A stretch of DNA of 64,000 bases from Catonia carolina (GCA_035578175.1 JAQMRL010000011.1:3297501-3361500); one strand, 5' to 3'; shown: positions 1 through 10,984, counted from the first letter of the stretch. Program-made: numbers and translations. Notes: a model not told the origin generated them from the sequence alone.

Positions 1-261
1 TTTTCATTGATTTTAAGTATTATCTACATAAATAGTTATTTATTTAAATTTAGTCAAAGAAAATATTTAATAACTTAATAAATTTAAATTGGGTTAATTT
101 TTTTAGAAATGAAAATTTTGACAAGTAAAATATGTAATATATTTATTTGAAATACATTTGCCAAGTACTTTACTCAGGAAATTATTAATCAGCTGTTATA
201 CTTTTATAAAATAAATGGATAATGTAGTTGACTGCTACAAAGAGTAGTTTTGACTTGTGGA

Positions 262-345
262 AATTTCTAGACCCTAGCCGGGGATCGAACCCAGAACCTT
301 CGCGTTGTAGGCTATCGCGCTAACCACTACGCTACGGAGGCGGCC
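262..345 (-). repeat. tRNA-derived SINE head (SINE-1 group)
   Basis: Read on the minus strand, this stretch has a pol III A box (TAGCGTAGTGG, 324-334) and a B box (GGTTCGATCCC, 281-291) at tRNA-like spacing. The ends do not form an acceptor stem, so it is a SINE head and not a working tRNA gene. The copies at 23232-23900 and 39424-39508 share the flanking words AGACCCTAGCCGG or GAGGCGG. The 3' body to the left is not clearly recognisable. Confidence 0.75.
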
Positions 346-2003
346 ATATTAAAATATTATAAGTGATGTCGTTTGGTATTATTATAATTTCTTACATTAA
401 ATTCAATTAGTAATATATCTACCACTAATAGCGTGTAAAGCCTATGTTACTTTTAATGTTCTTGTCCACAAAGAAAAGTTACTTAACACAGTTTTAATCT
501 AATTTACTCGTATTTCTACGACACTGTAAAAGAGTTAATAAAAATTATACTCCATAAATATTTTAAGGAAAATTTAATCTTATAAATTTTTACGGTAAAC
601 ATTGTCATCATAATACGGTCGGTGTCCTCAATTTTCACCGAGGAATCTCTTTTATCATACTCCCTAAGGGTTTTCTGTAATACAAACTATCTCTTTACAG
701 CCCGTCGCCTAGCTTAAATTTAGTTTCTTTTTTAATTATTTTTGTAATGAATTTTTGTTTAGCTTTTTCAGTGTTAATATAAAAATTGAATTTTTGTATT
801 TTTTGTGTTGGGTTATTATAAAAAAACATCACTTTAACAATTTATATTAATTGTCTTTAATTATTTGAAGTGAGAGAGATTTTATTTATTTTTATAAATA
901 AATTAAAAATATGTTGCAAGATAGCTTTATAAAATATTTTTTTATTAACTCCGAAGTCATCCAAATGGTCTCGTTCGACATACGGTTATTCAAAATTTTC
1001 CAAATTTTAGACGTCCTCCGTCATTTTTAGTGTAGTGATTTCTTTCAGTAACATCTGCTGCCATATCATCCATCATCATCATCATCATCATCATCATCTC
1101 TTCTTAATTCTCCATTCTAGGTGCTACAATTGTCATTTTTATCAAGATCATCTCCATCGTAGTGTGACTATTTCATCCTGAAGGAAATGCTGCTGGATGT
1201 GATCCCTTATTCCACGTCTAACTAATATATTTACCTACACTAATATATCCATCCAGTGATTCTACTGCATTATATAGTTTTAGATTGAAAATTAAAGACA
1301 AAAAAATAAATGGACGTAAATATTTTATTAAGACAAAGAACCGAAGTTTTTTTTAAATAATATTATACGTATTAAAACGTTATTTTACGATTGTGGTCTT
1401 AACCAATCCAGTCAGGAAGCTAGTTGAGTGTCCCCGATAATAAACAACAAAAGACAAAGAACGTTACTACGTTTCTAGAACTGACAAAGTTTCTCTAACA
1501 AGTAGCTAAAGTTGGTGAGAACCCACACAATCCCTTCATAATCGACTAATTCTGTCACGATTTAGCTTGATGCTGACAGCTAAGTATTATGTAAGTATGA
1601 AATAAAGTAGAGCACTTCTAAAAATTACAAGAATCCTCTTTTCGCATTGTATTTAAATATAATTTTTACTCGTTTGCCTTTAATGTTTAGTCAGTAATAT
1701 AACCGACGGGGAATTTGATGGTTCGAATTCGATGTTCACGATTTTAAAATTTTTATATATGTTTCCGAATGCAGTGAATACTAAACTTCATTTTCATAGA
1801 AGATTAAGCAGTTTAGCTTAACTTGTAAAAAACATTAAATTTCAATTTTTTATTTTTAAAAATAGGTAATTACCGGATTTCATGAAAATAAGCCAAATAA
1901 GTAATCCTTATGCAAAAAGGCAGAGAGACATAATGATGGAAAGTAAAGTGAACTGGAAATTAAAATGACATAATGATTGAAATCATCAGAAGTAAGTACC
2001 TGT
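346..2003. other. AT-rich DNA with no recognised gene
   Basis: I see no coding signal on either strand. The only distinct landmark is a short ATC trinucleotide run at about 1068-1097. The words around 1098-1250 are slightly GC-richer and could be an old element tail, but I cannot assign them. Confidence 0.6.
1068..1097. repeat. (ATC)n microsatellite
   Basis: About nine consecutive ATC units in otherwise non-repetitive AT-rich DNA. Confidence 0.9.
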
Positions 2004-2595
2004 CTGTCTGTTACTTGATAACCTCCGCCAGAGAGGAGCAATATGCGGATTGTAAAACCATTTTAGACAACATTTCTAATTTTTTTGAAACACTAAAATT
2101 GTCGGATATGTCGTATTTTTTATAAAACAAAGTATTTCGCATGTTTTTGTTTTATAAAATTATTTCGAAAAACACAAGCATGCTGATTTTTTAATGTCTT
2201 GTTTCGCAATTTTACAAAATTTATTTATGAAAATACCTCGTACTTAAAAAGTATTGAGTTTTTGTTAAATTTTATTGCATCTTCGTTTTTCATAATTATA
2301 ACATAAAACCTGCCAAATATTGTATTAATCCGTCAAATTTGTTGAACAACGACGATGTATTTGAAATAATACGGAGTTTTCTTAAAAAACAAAACTTTTA
2401 CTATGTTAAACTTTATCTCATTAAGCGTGTGGTTTTCGAAATAATTTTATAGAACAAAAACCATGCGTTTGTTTAGACAAATACGTCATTTCCGAAAAGT
2501 TTCAGCTACTTAAAAAAATTTGATGTAGGTTTCTGACATGGTTTTACAATCCGAATATTGCTCCCCTCTGCGGGAGGCCATCAAGTTGTAGACAG
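2004..2595. mobile_element. Foldback (long inverted repeat) element of about 590 bp
   Basis: The first 60 bases (CTGTCTGTTACTTGATAACC...) return inverted at the right end (CTGTCTACAACTTGATGGCC... on the minus strand, ending at 2595). The pairing continues inward: GCATGTTTTTGTTTTATAAA near 2140 matches the reverse complement of bases near 2430-2465, and CTGATTTTTTAATG matches CATTAAGCGTGTGG. Each arm is at least 190 bp and probably about 250 bp, around a short AT-rich loop near 2255-2370. There is no reading frame. I could not fix a target-site duplication. It is probably a foldback-type MITE whose transcript would be a long hairpin. Confidence 0.75.
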
Positions 2596-2737
2596 AAAAT
2601 ATTTTTTAATTATGATTTTCCAGTGGAAAGATGTTTGTATAAATTTCTTTTTGTAAACTATACCTTTTTATACATATATATCATCACCACGGTTTGAGCC
2701 ACTTGAACCTGTTCTATTATCCATCTCTTCCTTGGCT

Positions 2738-2892
2738 TGTCAGTGTAGTGGTTAGCACAACTGGCGTTTATTTCAGGGGTCTCAGGTTCAATCTCCGGTC
2801 AGGTTCTGGCATTTTCAGTAACTAAATTCCATCTATCAGCCTTTACCATGTTCATTAGCTTTAATGTGCATAACAGTTGGACTTCATCTCTT
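2738..2892 (+). repeat. tRNA-derived SINE, group 2, copy 1
   Basis: It has an A-box-like stretch (GTGTAGTGGTTAGCA) and a B box (GGTTCAATCTC, 2785-2795) on the plus strand, followed by CCGGTCAGGT. The copy at 54566-54715 shares the CCGGTCAGGT segment and a downstream stretch running to a GGACTT word. The acceptor stem is not complementary, so it is not a tRNA gene. Confidence 0.65.
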
Positions 2893-2959
2893 CTTCGGTT
2901 GTTCAACATCCTGTCTTCCCACCGGTTTATATCACCACGACAAATATTTTACACTCATA

Positions 2960-3349
2960 TTTTTTTTTTTTTTTTTTTTTTTTTTACTTGTGAGGTCACA
3001 ATGGACCACTTCAGCCACAACATGAAAGACTCTACTTCGATCTCTGAGCCTTGATCTTTACCCAGTATTCCCTCATTCTTTGTAATCTCTGAGCCCGGAG
3101 TTCTTCCGTCACCCTCTGCACTCTTCTAGTCTTGGTTTCCAGTTCCAAAGCCAGATCCTTCAACTTTCTATAACTCTCAGACTTGAACCTCACATCCTCC
3201 AGCGTCAACCCAAACCTTTCCAAGTCCTCCTTGACCTCCTTCGTCCAGTTCAAACCGATTTTAAAATCCCAGACACTTTCAATAAGTCGTCTAAGTACTC
3301 TGTTCTCCGGTGTTCTAAGTCCATTGTTTAAATAAATCGCGTACATTAC
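2960..3349 (-). pseudogene. 3' tail of a non-LTR retrotransposon (LINE) with poly(A)
   Basis: On the minus strand the frame starting at 3448 runs 138 codons. Its C-terminal part (about residues 60-138, ending at 3032) resembles the basic C-terminus of LINE reverse transcriptases: NWTKEVKEDLERFGL, then a KLKDL...LETKT stretch, then RMREYW. The same arrangement (WIKQVQSDLRDANI ... KWTDERR) ends the better-preserved LINE at 4631-5509. After the stop comes a short 3' UTR and an A tail, seen as 26 T at 2960-2985. The N-terminal third of this frame is not LINE sequence. It is antisense of a decayed repeat A copy that begins near 3350, so the frame is a chance fusion. Confidence 0.65.
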
Positions 3350-3664
3350 AACTTGGTGAAATTTTTCATTTATATTGCATTCGACCTGTGTTCCAGGATT
3401 ATGAAAAATAGTTCTGTTACTTCTCACATGATCAAATGAACGTTGCATTTAAGAATAGAAGAGGTCGATTGTGAGTTAACGCCTCTGATATTAGTGATTT
3501 TTTTTAAGTAGTAAGTGATTTCTAGGAGTCTTTGTAAACTGATAAGCAGTCGCATTAATCATGCCAGTGAGGAAAACAAAGAACTTATCTTACGCATTTT
3601 ATTTAGTTAAACATCTAAGATTTCTAACCAGCCAATTGGCTACTGACCTAAATGACAAACTTAA
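3350..3664 (+). repeat. Repeat A, copy 1 (strongly diverged)
   Basis: Conserved words keep the family order: GTTCCAGGATTATG, AAAAATAGTTCTGT, TTAAGAATAGAAGAGGT, GATAAGCA, CAGTGAGGAAA and, at the 3' end, TGACCTAAATGACAAAC. The middle (about 3470-3540) is badly eroded. Its 5' edge abuts the minus-strand LINE tail. Confidence 0.6.
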
Positions 3665-4624
3665 AATATTTACTTGCGGGTGTAATTTTGTATAAAATAA
3701 CCACTTCCATTGATCAATGTGTTGAGTCAGTGGGATCAAGTAATCAAAGGGTCAAATGAGGTCAAGTAAATGCAATAAATATTAACTTACTCCTCAAACC
3801 TCGCTCTGTTTTATTCTTCCATTAGCATTGTTTAGATTTTCCTTTTAGTTTATGAAAGTTGTACCTAGCTTCTAATTACCTTTATAACAGTAAAACATGT
3901 TAAAATATCTTTTCGATACCTTTAAAGTTTTGAAGCACCTTTATATTACACTGTTCATGTAAATTATTTATAAAATTTTCTAAGTACCTAATGGATTTTA
4001 TAACTCCGATAAATAATTGTAAGAAAATTAGTTAAGGTTCATTTTAAACTTTTATAAAAACATTACTAAAATTAATTCCCTCGTGAATCTGTTAAAAACT
4101 GTGAATAATTTTTAGTCAGTGCTTCTATTGTAATTTTTATAGAGTTCATAAACTCTTAAGTTTTTATAAAATTTTACTGATTTTTTTGTTATGTTTTGAA
4201 AATTCTATAGTTGGTAACCATTAAAATTGAAATAAAATTTACCGTCAGTGACGTATTTAATAATAATTATATAATAATTTTTTATTCCACATATTATAAT
4301 ACAACATAAAGGCAAAATACACAAATCTATATACAAAATGTAACCTAAATAAAAGTACACTAATGCACCTTAAATTAAAAACAATGAAATGAAATAGGAA
4401 TTTTATATAAAATGTACTGTGATGGAGGATACTACCCATGAAAATACAATTTCAAAATGTAGCAACATATAGACAATATTAAAAAAATATATATATAGGC
4501 TATATAAAAATACAGCAAAGAGATAAAATAAGAATTAATACAAATTACCACAATCTTTGACCACAAAGCAAAAGCGGATAACTAATCAAAAGTAACTATA
4601 GAAAAAAAGTAGGCCTACCTATTA
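3665..4624. other. AT-rich DNA with no recognised gene
   Basis: There is no coding pattern and no copy of the families listed here. Short frames on the minus strand near 4257-4439 are low-complexity and lack any domain. Confidence 0.6.
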
Positions 4625-5558
4625 TATGTTTTGCACATATGCCTAGCCTTTGCTGATGATCTGGCAATTCTCTCTGAAGATGAGCAAACGGCAATCCACC
4701 AGATTGAGATCCTTAAAGAATGTGCGGAAAAAGTTGGACTGCAAATATCGTTCACCAAAACTGAATTCATGACCTCAAAACACATTAGATCGCGGAGTTT
4801 AGTTACGAAGTATGGCACCATAAAGAAGGTGGATCACTTTAAATACCTAGGTGAAATCATTGAACCCACAGGTACAGAAAGGCTAGCACAAAAAACACGT
4901 GAACTGAAAATGCGTAGAGCATATGGAAAAGTTGCAAACATCTACAACAAAAAATGTATGAGCATAAACACCAAAATTCGACACTACACGACTGTCATTA
5001 AACCTGAGTCTCTTTATGCCAGTGAGACCTTGAACCTCAACTTTAAAGGGGATCTTGAGAATATTAAGAAAGCTGAGAGAAAAATCATTCGGAAAATTCT
5101 TGGCCCAAAACTCACAGATGAAGGATATCGTCTACAATCACACACAGTGACGGAAAAATACTCAAACATTGAAGTTGATTTCCGTAAACGACGGCTGAGA
5201 TTTTATGGTCATATAATGAGACTGGATGACTCTCGGCTTATAAAGAAGATTCTGATGCACTCACAGAAACTCAAAATTACTACCGTCTGGATCAAGCAAG
5301 TGCAATCCGATCTAAGAGATGCAAATATCACACCTTCAGACCTCAAAGACCGTAAAACCTTCAGGCATAAAATTCACACCTGGGAAGTTGCATCAGAGGG
5401 TAAGCCGAAGAGACCTAGGGCAAAATGGACGGATGAACGTCGTGTTAGACACCGCGAATTTATGAAGGAGTGCTGGAGAAACAAGAGGAATGGCGGCAAC
5501 AGTTCATAATTGACTTTATGTGATCCTGAATGGGTCTAAACAATCTAAATAAATAAAT
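4625..5558 (+). mobile_element. 5'-truncated LINE with an intact C-terminal reverse-transcriptase frame
   Basis: The open frame 4631-5509 encodes 292 residues without a stop. It opens at the catalytic motif (AFADDLAIL, residues 6-14; FADD box). A thumb-type motif follows (FKYLGEII), then a basic C-terminal domain with IKPESLYASETL, KIIRKILGP, RLRFYGHIMR, WIKQVQSDLRD and KWTDERR. Endonuclease, fingers and palm motif A are missing, as expected for 5' truncation during target-primed reverse transcription. The first ATG is only where the truncation left one and is probably not a real start. A short 3' UTR ends in TAAA repeats at 5547-5558, directly against the pogo element. The clade is uncertain; the C-terminal layout is RTE-like. 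Related broken copies lie at 10985-11610 (+) and 2960-3349 (-). It is the best-preserved LINE frame in the window. Confidence 0.8.
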
Positions 5559-5559
5559 A

Positions 5560-6600
5560 CAGTAAAATCTCTCTATTGCGGAACTCTCTATAGCGGAAAT
5601 CTCTCTTTAGCAGCATTATTTGCCGACCCCGACCCTTTCGTATACTACGATAATGTATTTAACTCTCGTTATAGCGGCACAAAAATCTCTCTATAGCGGC
5701 AAAACAGTATCTTCAGGATATGGATTTAGACGCCTATTTAGGGGCAGACAATGACTTAGCCACTTCAGCAGATGTTGGCAATGATGCAATAATCGAAAAT
5801 ATCTTAGCCCAAAACAACGAGCAAGAAAGTGAATGACGATGAAATGGAAACAGAAATGTTGTCCCTTCAAGTAAACAAGCACTAGACGCTATTCTTGTTG
5901 TTTCAACGTACTATCATTGCCAATATGTAAATGAAAATTTACAAGTTTTAAACATTGAAAATGAGATTGAAGACATGTTTTATGAATAGAAAACGAAACA
6001 AAATTTACAACTTATTTTACGAAATGAAATGTACTTCACAGTCATTGTTTCCTTAATAACAAAAAAATATATACTGTACTGTGTATTTTTTTGTGTTTGT
6101 GTAGCCTATGTTTTAGGAGATTTTAATTGTATGTATCCTATGTTTATTACTGTTCAGTAAAAGCCGAGTTTCAGTGCTAATTAATTTTAGGCTATCTATT
6201 ATGGTATGTACGGTATGAATGATTATTGAAAAAAGTTCAATACGAAAAGTGAAATTCTATTGTTAAACATTAGTAACACAACATCTAATAAAACCAGTTT
6301 GTATCCAAATTTCTTGTTAAGTTAATAACCTACACTTTATGTAGGTAATTAATTTAAATATCTCACTGTATTGAAGTAATCTACTGTATTAAACATTCGT
6401 CATAAAGTTATCTATTCAGTAGTTTTTCAAAAACTTATTCCATGCACCATTTACATACGTATATAAGTTATTTTGTACAGAAAAATTAGTACTTTAACTT
6501 CCCTCCCATCGTTAATTACTCGCTCTCTCTATAACGGAACTCTCTTTATAGCGGCGGTATCTCATGGTCCCTTCAATTCCGCTATAGAGATATTTTACTG
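5560..6600 (+). mobile_element. pogo/Tigger-type DNA transposon, internally deleted, complete ends
   Basis: The terminal inverted repeats are CAGTAAAATCTCTCTATTGC (5560 on) and, on the minus strand from 6600, CAGTAAAATATCTCTATAGC. They match at 22 of the first 24 positions, and the flanking dinucleotides 5558-5559 and 6601-6602 are both TA. CAG termini with a TA target are typical of the pogo/Tigger branch of Tc1/mariner. Sub-terminal CTCTCTATAGCGG words repeat inside both ends. Inside, 5706-5980 keeps pieces of a transposase C-terminus in shifted frames: an acidic stretch DLDAYLGADNDLA, then SSKQALDAILVVSTYY ending IEDMFYE and a stop near 5989. The DNA-binding and DDE regions are gone. It sits in the TAAA tail of the preceding LINE, so it inserted after that LINE. 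Confidence 0.88.
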
Positions 6601-6867
6601 TAATAGTAAATAAAGAAAGTGAAATAAACTAACATCACAAAAATGTCTCTGTATCCTCAACCAACCATAAACAACCACTCGATCATCAACGTGGAAAAGC
6701 GTTTAAAATTTTTAGTATTTTTCATATCCTTTGGTACGCAGTTAAAGTTTGAATTGCTCTATAACGTTGTAAAACATACGTATAACATATTCTACATATG
6801 CGTTTACATAAATTTTAATTTCATTAATATGTAAGCGGGGAGATTAAAATAAAATACACTTGCGTTA

Positions 6868-7137
6868 ATTAACGCTAAACTAAGCTCTATACAGAAAAAA
6901 AATGCTAGAAATAAAAGTTGTAGATTTTTAATTTCCAGTAACTTTGATTATAATACAATTATGTTGTAATATACTAAGGCTGCAATCTTAAAAATCAAAT
7001 TTTTACCGGTTTTCATGAGACAAAAATATATTATTCTAGAAAAAACCGTTTGACATGAAAGTTGTAGGTTTTTTAATTTCATACAACTTTAGTTGTTACA
7101 CTTTTGCCCTAAAATACATATTAAGGCCACAATCTAC
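6868..7137 (-). repeat. Repeat B, copy 1 (internal fragment)
   Basis: It carries the minus-strand words of the tandem-unit region: AACGCTAAACTAAGC, AATAAAAGTTGTAG, ACTAAGGCTGCAATCTTA, TTTACCGGTTTTCATGAGA and TTAAGGCCACAATCT. Both ends of the family are missing. Confidence 0.75.
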
Positions 7138-7173
7138 GGGTCCTAAATTTACGGTTCAACCAAACCCTCTAAC

Positions 7174-7640
7174 TTGCAACGAATTCAAGCATTCCAGTCA
7201 AAAACATTACGCCTTATAGCAAATGCACCTCTTTACGTTAGCAACTAAACCTTACATACAAATTTGAAAACAACACTTGTACAAAATTCCATTGAATACT
7301 TATACAAATGCTTTCACGACAAGTCACACCAACACGAGAACCCCCTGGTGCGTTCTTTTTCCACCGTCCATTTACCTGATAATCCCCCTAGACGCCTTAA
7401 AAGATGCTGGAGTAGAGACCTGCTAATTTGATATACAAATTTCATTCTTGGGGAGGCACCAATGGGGGCCCTACCCCTCTCATGCCTATCATGCCATTTG
7501 CATTATTATCATAATCATCACATTTGCTTGTTATAAAATTTTACAGTTGTAAATAGGAACTAAATAGGAAAAAAATAATATTGACATCCTTTATCTAGTT
7601 TTCTTTAAATAAACAAATTTTACAATTTTTGAAATATTAT
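7174..7640 (+). pseudogene. Jockey-like LINE, C-terminal fragment and 3' UTR
   Basis: The frame 7174-7431 (86 codons) reads LQRIQAFQSKTLRLIANAPL, then YVSN, an internal TAA where Jockey proteins usually have a tryptophan, TLHTNLK, and ends RRLKRCWSRDLLI before a TGA. The order 'Q-FQSK-LR-I-NAP-YVSN-TLH-DL ... NPL ... RRLKR-W-RDL' is the C-terminus of Jockey-clade polyproteins after the RT domain. The catalytic domain is absent. The 3' UTR runs to a vague AT-rich end near 7640. Relatives here are at 22690-22878, 40751-41385 and 49369-50000. Confidence 0.8.
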
Positions 7641-8591
7641 TTATAAAATTTATAAGATTATGTAAGGTCAGGTGGCTTTTATGGAGGATATCACCATGTA
7701 CGAACGGATGATTCTACAGCCTTCTTGGCATCAGGGGTTCATGAAATGTAAAAAGTAATTTATATCTTATCGAAATTTTTTCACCACTGTAAACAGAGTA
7801 CGGTGACGTTAACTAATGAAATTGTGTAATAAATCTTGGAAGTTCTTTATTTATTTGTTCAATTTCTTTGTTGAAGACGTTATCTTGATTTTTAATTTAC
7901 ACAGTTGTAAATGGCACAGCAATAAAAATTTGTAGCATTTTTATATTACGATCGAATGCTATTTTATATATTTCTCATTTTACACGTAATATTGCGTGAC
8001 ACTTGATTTTTGTAATAAATTTATACCGATATTTACATAAGGTAATAAATTATTTAATTTCGCAAGGCATAGTCTACGTTTGATAGATTGTAAAAATATA
8101 AATTACCTACGTCATTTTCTTGCAGATATAACAAAATATTTTATACCGTATACTAAATAGGGGTTTAATTAATAGATGAGATCTAAGGGTTGTATAAATA
8201 CAATCCCTTCATCATATTTACATTATTACATTCTCACAAATCCATAAAAGTGAAAATATACTGGTATCTTGAAAGAAATCGATATCTACTACAATTTTAA
8301 GAGATCTAATGATTTGGACTCTTGAAATAAAGTCCGTCACGCAGAGGCTGCGTAAAATGCATTTGTTGAAGGTTTTCCCGTGGCAACCTGTATATCTCAT
8401 TTCCCGAAGATTTTCCTTGATGAGATTTAGCATACTGTATTAAGAATCAAATAATAGAGACGTTTTACTACTTACTGTACCGGTTTCCTTCTTGGCTCAT
8501 CCTACCAAATCTATTGACTCCGACACCTCATTTGCATGTACTATCGTGTGAGCTTGTGTGTATCTGTAAAACTTTTACTTTGTAACATTTT
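7641..8591. other. AT-rich DNA with no recognised feature
   Basis: I see no gene, SINE promoter or family repeat. Short minus-strand frames near 8218-8433 have no domain. Confidence 0.6.
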
Positions 8592-8981
8592 GCCCATAAC
8601 TGGCAGGTGGAGAGTTAAATTCATTGCGCTCGATCTGTTGGTTCCAGGGATACAAAAAATAGTTCTATTTCTTATCACATAGTCAGCCAATTATATGAAT
8701 GAACTATTTAAGAACAGAATAGGTAGAGTTGTAAAAATACACGAATCAGAGTTATCTTCTTGCAAGTAATGAATTTCATTATACAGACCCTGTGGTGAGT
8801 GAAGTGAAGGTGTCATTTGCAGGGCGGAAAAAGGGTGCTTTTCGGAGAGCGTGACATGCTGATAAGCATACTTTTCCACTCAGTGAGGAAAGCAACAGTA
8901 AAGCACTTCACTCCTCGTTTTTACGTAGTAAAACCTCTAGAGGTTCAAACCAGCCTTTCGGCTGTTGACCTAAACAACAAC
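8592..8981 (+). repeat. Repeat A, copy 2 (full length)
   Basis: It runs from CCCATAACTGGCAGGTGGAG to the 3' end AGCCTTTCGGCTGTTGACC followed by TAAACAACAAC. The 3' hairpin (AGCC-TTT-CGGCT) and the CAA-type tail are intact. Frames across it are broken in every copy, so it is non-coding. Confidence 0.9.
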
Positions 8982-9011
8982 ATTGTAACATTATTCCAGA
9001 AACGGTTGACT

Positions 9012-9380
9012 GACAGGTTTGTTTATCGTAAGATTTGTTTGTAGTATGGGGTGGAGTGATCCTTGTGTTGAGATTCCAACTTCGTTGCCAGCTTCGCGAT
9101 TGTCATTCTTCGATCATCTAGAATCAGTTGTTTCACTTTTGCTATCATTTCGGGATGACGACGGTCTCCCACTGCGCTCGTCATCTTCTAACATCTCCTG
9201 TTTTTTTCTCAAACCGTACAAACCTGTCGTAAACTGTGGATTTTTGTTGTGAATTATTGCCGTAAACTTTCTGTAAAGCCAACAGCTTCTCTGAAACCGA
9301 ATGTCCCAATTTGCTATGATTGTTTGCTTGATTTTCGCACGCTGTTCGAACTGGGACATTGTGTTGACTGACAACCACTC
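9012..9380 (-). pseudogene. mariner-like transposase, N-terminal fragment
   Basis: Minus-strand frames, joined across at least two frameshifts, give MSQFEQRAKIKQ, SEKLLALQKVYGNN, STVYDRFVRFEKK, DDERSGRPSSSRND, MTIAKLATKL and GISTQGSLHPILQ. This is the paired helix-turn-helix DNA-binding half of mariner transposases: W/FE-RF-x-GR-x-DD-x-R-x-GRPS, then an I-x-x-LA-x-x-x-GIS-GS-x-x-IL second helix set. The catalytic DDD half is missing and I found no terminal inverted repeats. The fragment abuts repeat A copy 2 on its low-coordinate side. Confidence 0.75.
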
Positions 9381-9485
9381 ACATCCTCGTCGCATGAAGC
9401 ACTGACACCACTATGTACTGTCCACTTGTCACCATGTTCAAACAAGAATGTGCACGCAATCATATTGGTAGTCAGGCTGTATTAT

Positions 9486-9958
9486 CGCCTGAAACGTTAT
9501 CCAGTTTTGGACTTGTGTGATGGAGTTTAAATGCACTAAAAATTATAGTAAGGATTCCTTAGTATAAAATATAAATTTTTATTATTATTAATAAATTTTT
9601 GTACGTAGTAATTTAAAAAAAAAATTGAAATGGAGTGATGGAAACGTTAGACGCCTGAAACGTTTTCAGGTTTTGGATTAGTGTGGAGTTTAAATGCACC
9701 TAAAAAAATCAGCAGTCGCGGGACTGACCGACAGAAGTAACTACTTAATAAATTAAATAAACAAATTAAATAAATAAGATTTTTTTAAATTAATTTTTGG
9801 TAATTGTTGATAGCCGAGCGTGACGTGACGGCAAACCAAAAATTTTTCCCGTGCAAAAACACAGTCCAGGCGTGTCAAAAGAAGTAGTCACTTCAAAATT
9901 ATAGTGATGAAAAAGTTTCCATAATATAAAATGTAAATATTTTTGTACATAGTAATTT
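9486..9958. repeat. Diverged direct duplication, second unit interrupted
   Basis: Unit 1 (9486-9614) runs from CGCCTGAAACG through GGAGTTTAAATGCAC, AATTATAGT and ATAATATAAAAT-type words to GTACGTAGTAATTT. Unit 2 repeats the first half at 9652-9707 and the second half at 9895-9958 (AAATTATAGTGATG ... TTTTTGTACATAGTAATTTT). About 187 bp (9708-9894) has been inserted between its halves. The insert contains a short run of TAAATAAA words and a GC-richer patch (GCCGAGCGTGACGTGACGGC) but no tRNA box or frame. Confidence 0.65.
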
Positions 9959-10015
9959 TCTTTTTTAAAAAATGAAATTTTTAATCTATTTACTTTATTT
10001 TTAAAATCTTAAACC

Positions 10016-10320
10016 ACCGGATTGATTTTGTGGTAAATTCATCGCTGCAAGCTGTTGAACAGCTGATTTTCTGAGATAGGCTCCAAGGTTCAAATCCTAG
10101 TAAAGGTAGTTACTTTTATACTATATTTGAATACTAGATATTGTTACCGGTGTACTTTGATGTTTGGGGTTCAATAAAATATATACTCTCAGGAATGATT
10201 GACCTGAGTGTGTACAAGACTAAATCTCGTTTACACTTCATACATCATCCTCATCTGATTGGGTTATGGGGTTGCTTATTGTTGTTAAATTGAACATATT
10301 GCATTGTACATACATTAGGG
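10016..10320 (+). repeat. tRNA-derived SINE, group 3, copy 1
   Basis: It has a B box (GGTTCAAATCC, 10087-10097) with a diverged A-box region about 60 bases upstream. About 220 bp of family-specific body follows: TTTGAATACTAGA, ACCGGTGTACTTTGATG, CATCATCCTCATCT and GGGGTTGCTTATTGTT. The whole 305 bp aligns with the minus-strand copy at 51391-51703, which defines the unit and its ends. Confidence 0.75.
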
Positions 10321-10984
10321 ATAAAACATTTTTTAACCCTGAAATAGAAACCGCCGATGACCTTATGACATAATCTATAACATCTAATGATTTTTTTTGT
10401 GACCGTATCGATTGAGTAGGTAATAATTTCTGCTTGTAAAAGTAAATAAGTAATAGTTGAACAAGATTGTTGAAGACAGTTTAGTAGTTTTATTGAGAGC
10501 TCCCCTTCTATTCTCGACTATCTTATGAATTAAAAATAGGGGACATTGGGTCTTTACGTTACTTTTACGTCACGCTAACTTTTTATGAATGTCACTCGTC
10601 CGCAACTCTTATATAGCGTGACATTTAAATTACAAATATTGTACTCTGTTGGATCAATTTACTGTAATATACCACCGGAGTTGTCATCGTAAAAAAGAAG
10701 ATTGATTCACTGCAGTCGCATTGAATTTAGGGACGGTTAAAGTTAATAATTCGTCTAAATTACCTTATAATATAACTTTAAATGTTTTTTTTTACATTAA
10801 AAGTTAACATGTAAATGTATACAACTATAAATACTGCAATAAGCTGAGGTATGTATTAAATAATTTTTTTTTATGTGGTTTTTTTATTTCACTACATACT
10901 TCTAGGTATCGTTTTTAAAATACTACCCTGATTTTTAGATTTTCTGCTCTGTGGGAAAGTACGAAATAATATTTTTATTTATTT
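10321..10984. other. AT-rich DNA with no recognised feature
   Basis: No coding signal or family repeat was seen. Confidence 0.55.

Noticed and set aside
262..345. Functional tRNA genes at this and the other A-box/B-box sites
   Set aside because: Acceptor stems do not pair and the boxes sit in longer repeated SINE bodies or next to family tails.
3032..3448. 138-codon minus-strand frame as a host gene
   Set aside because: Its N-terminal third is antisense of a repeat A copy and the rest is a LINE C-terminus; it is a chance fusion.
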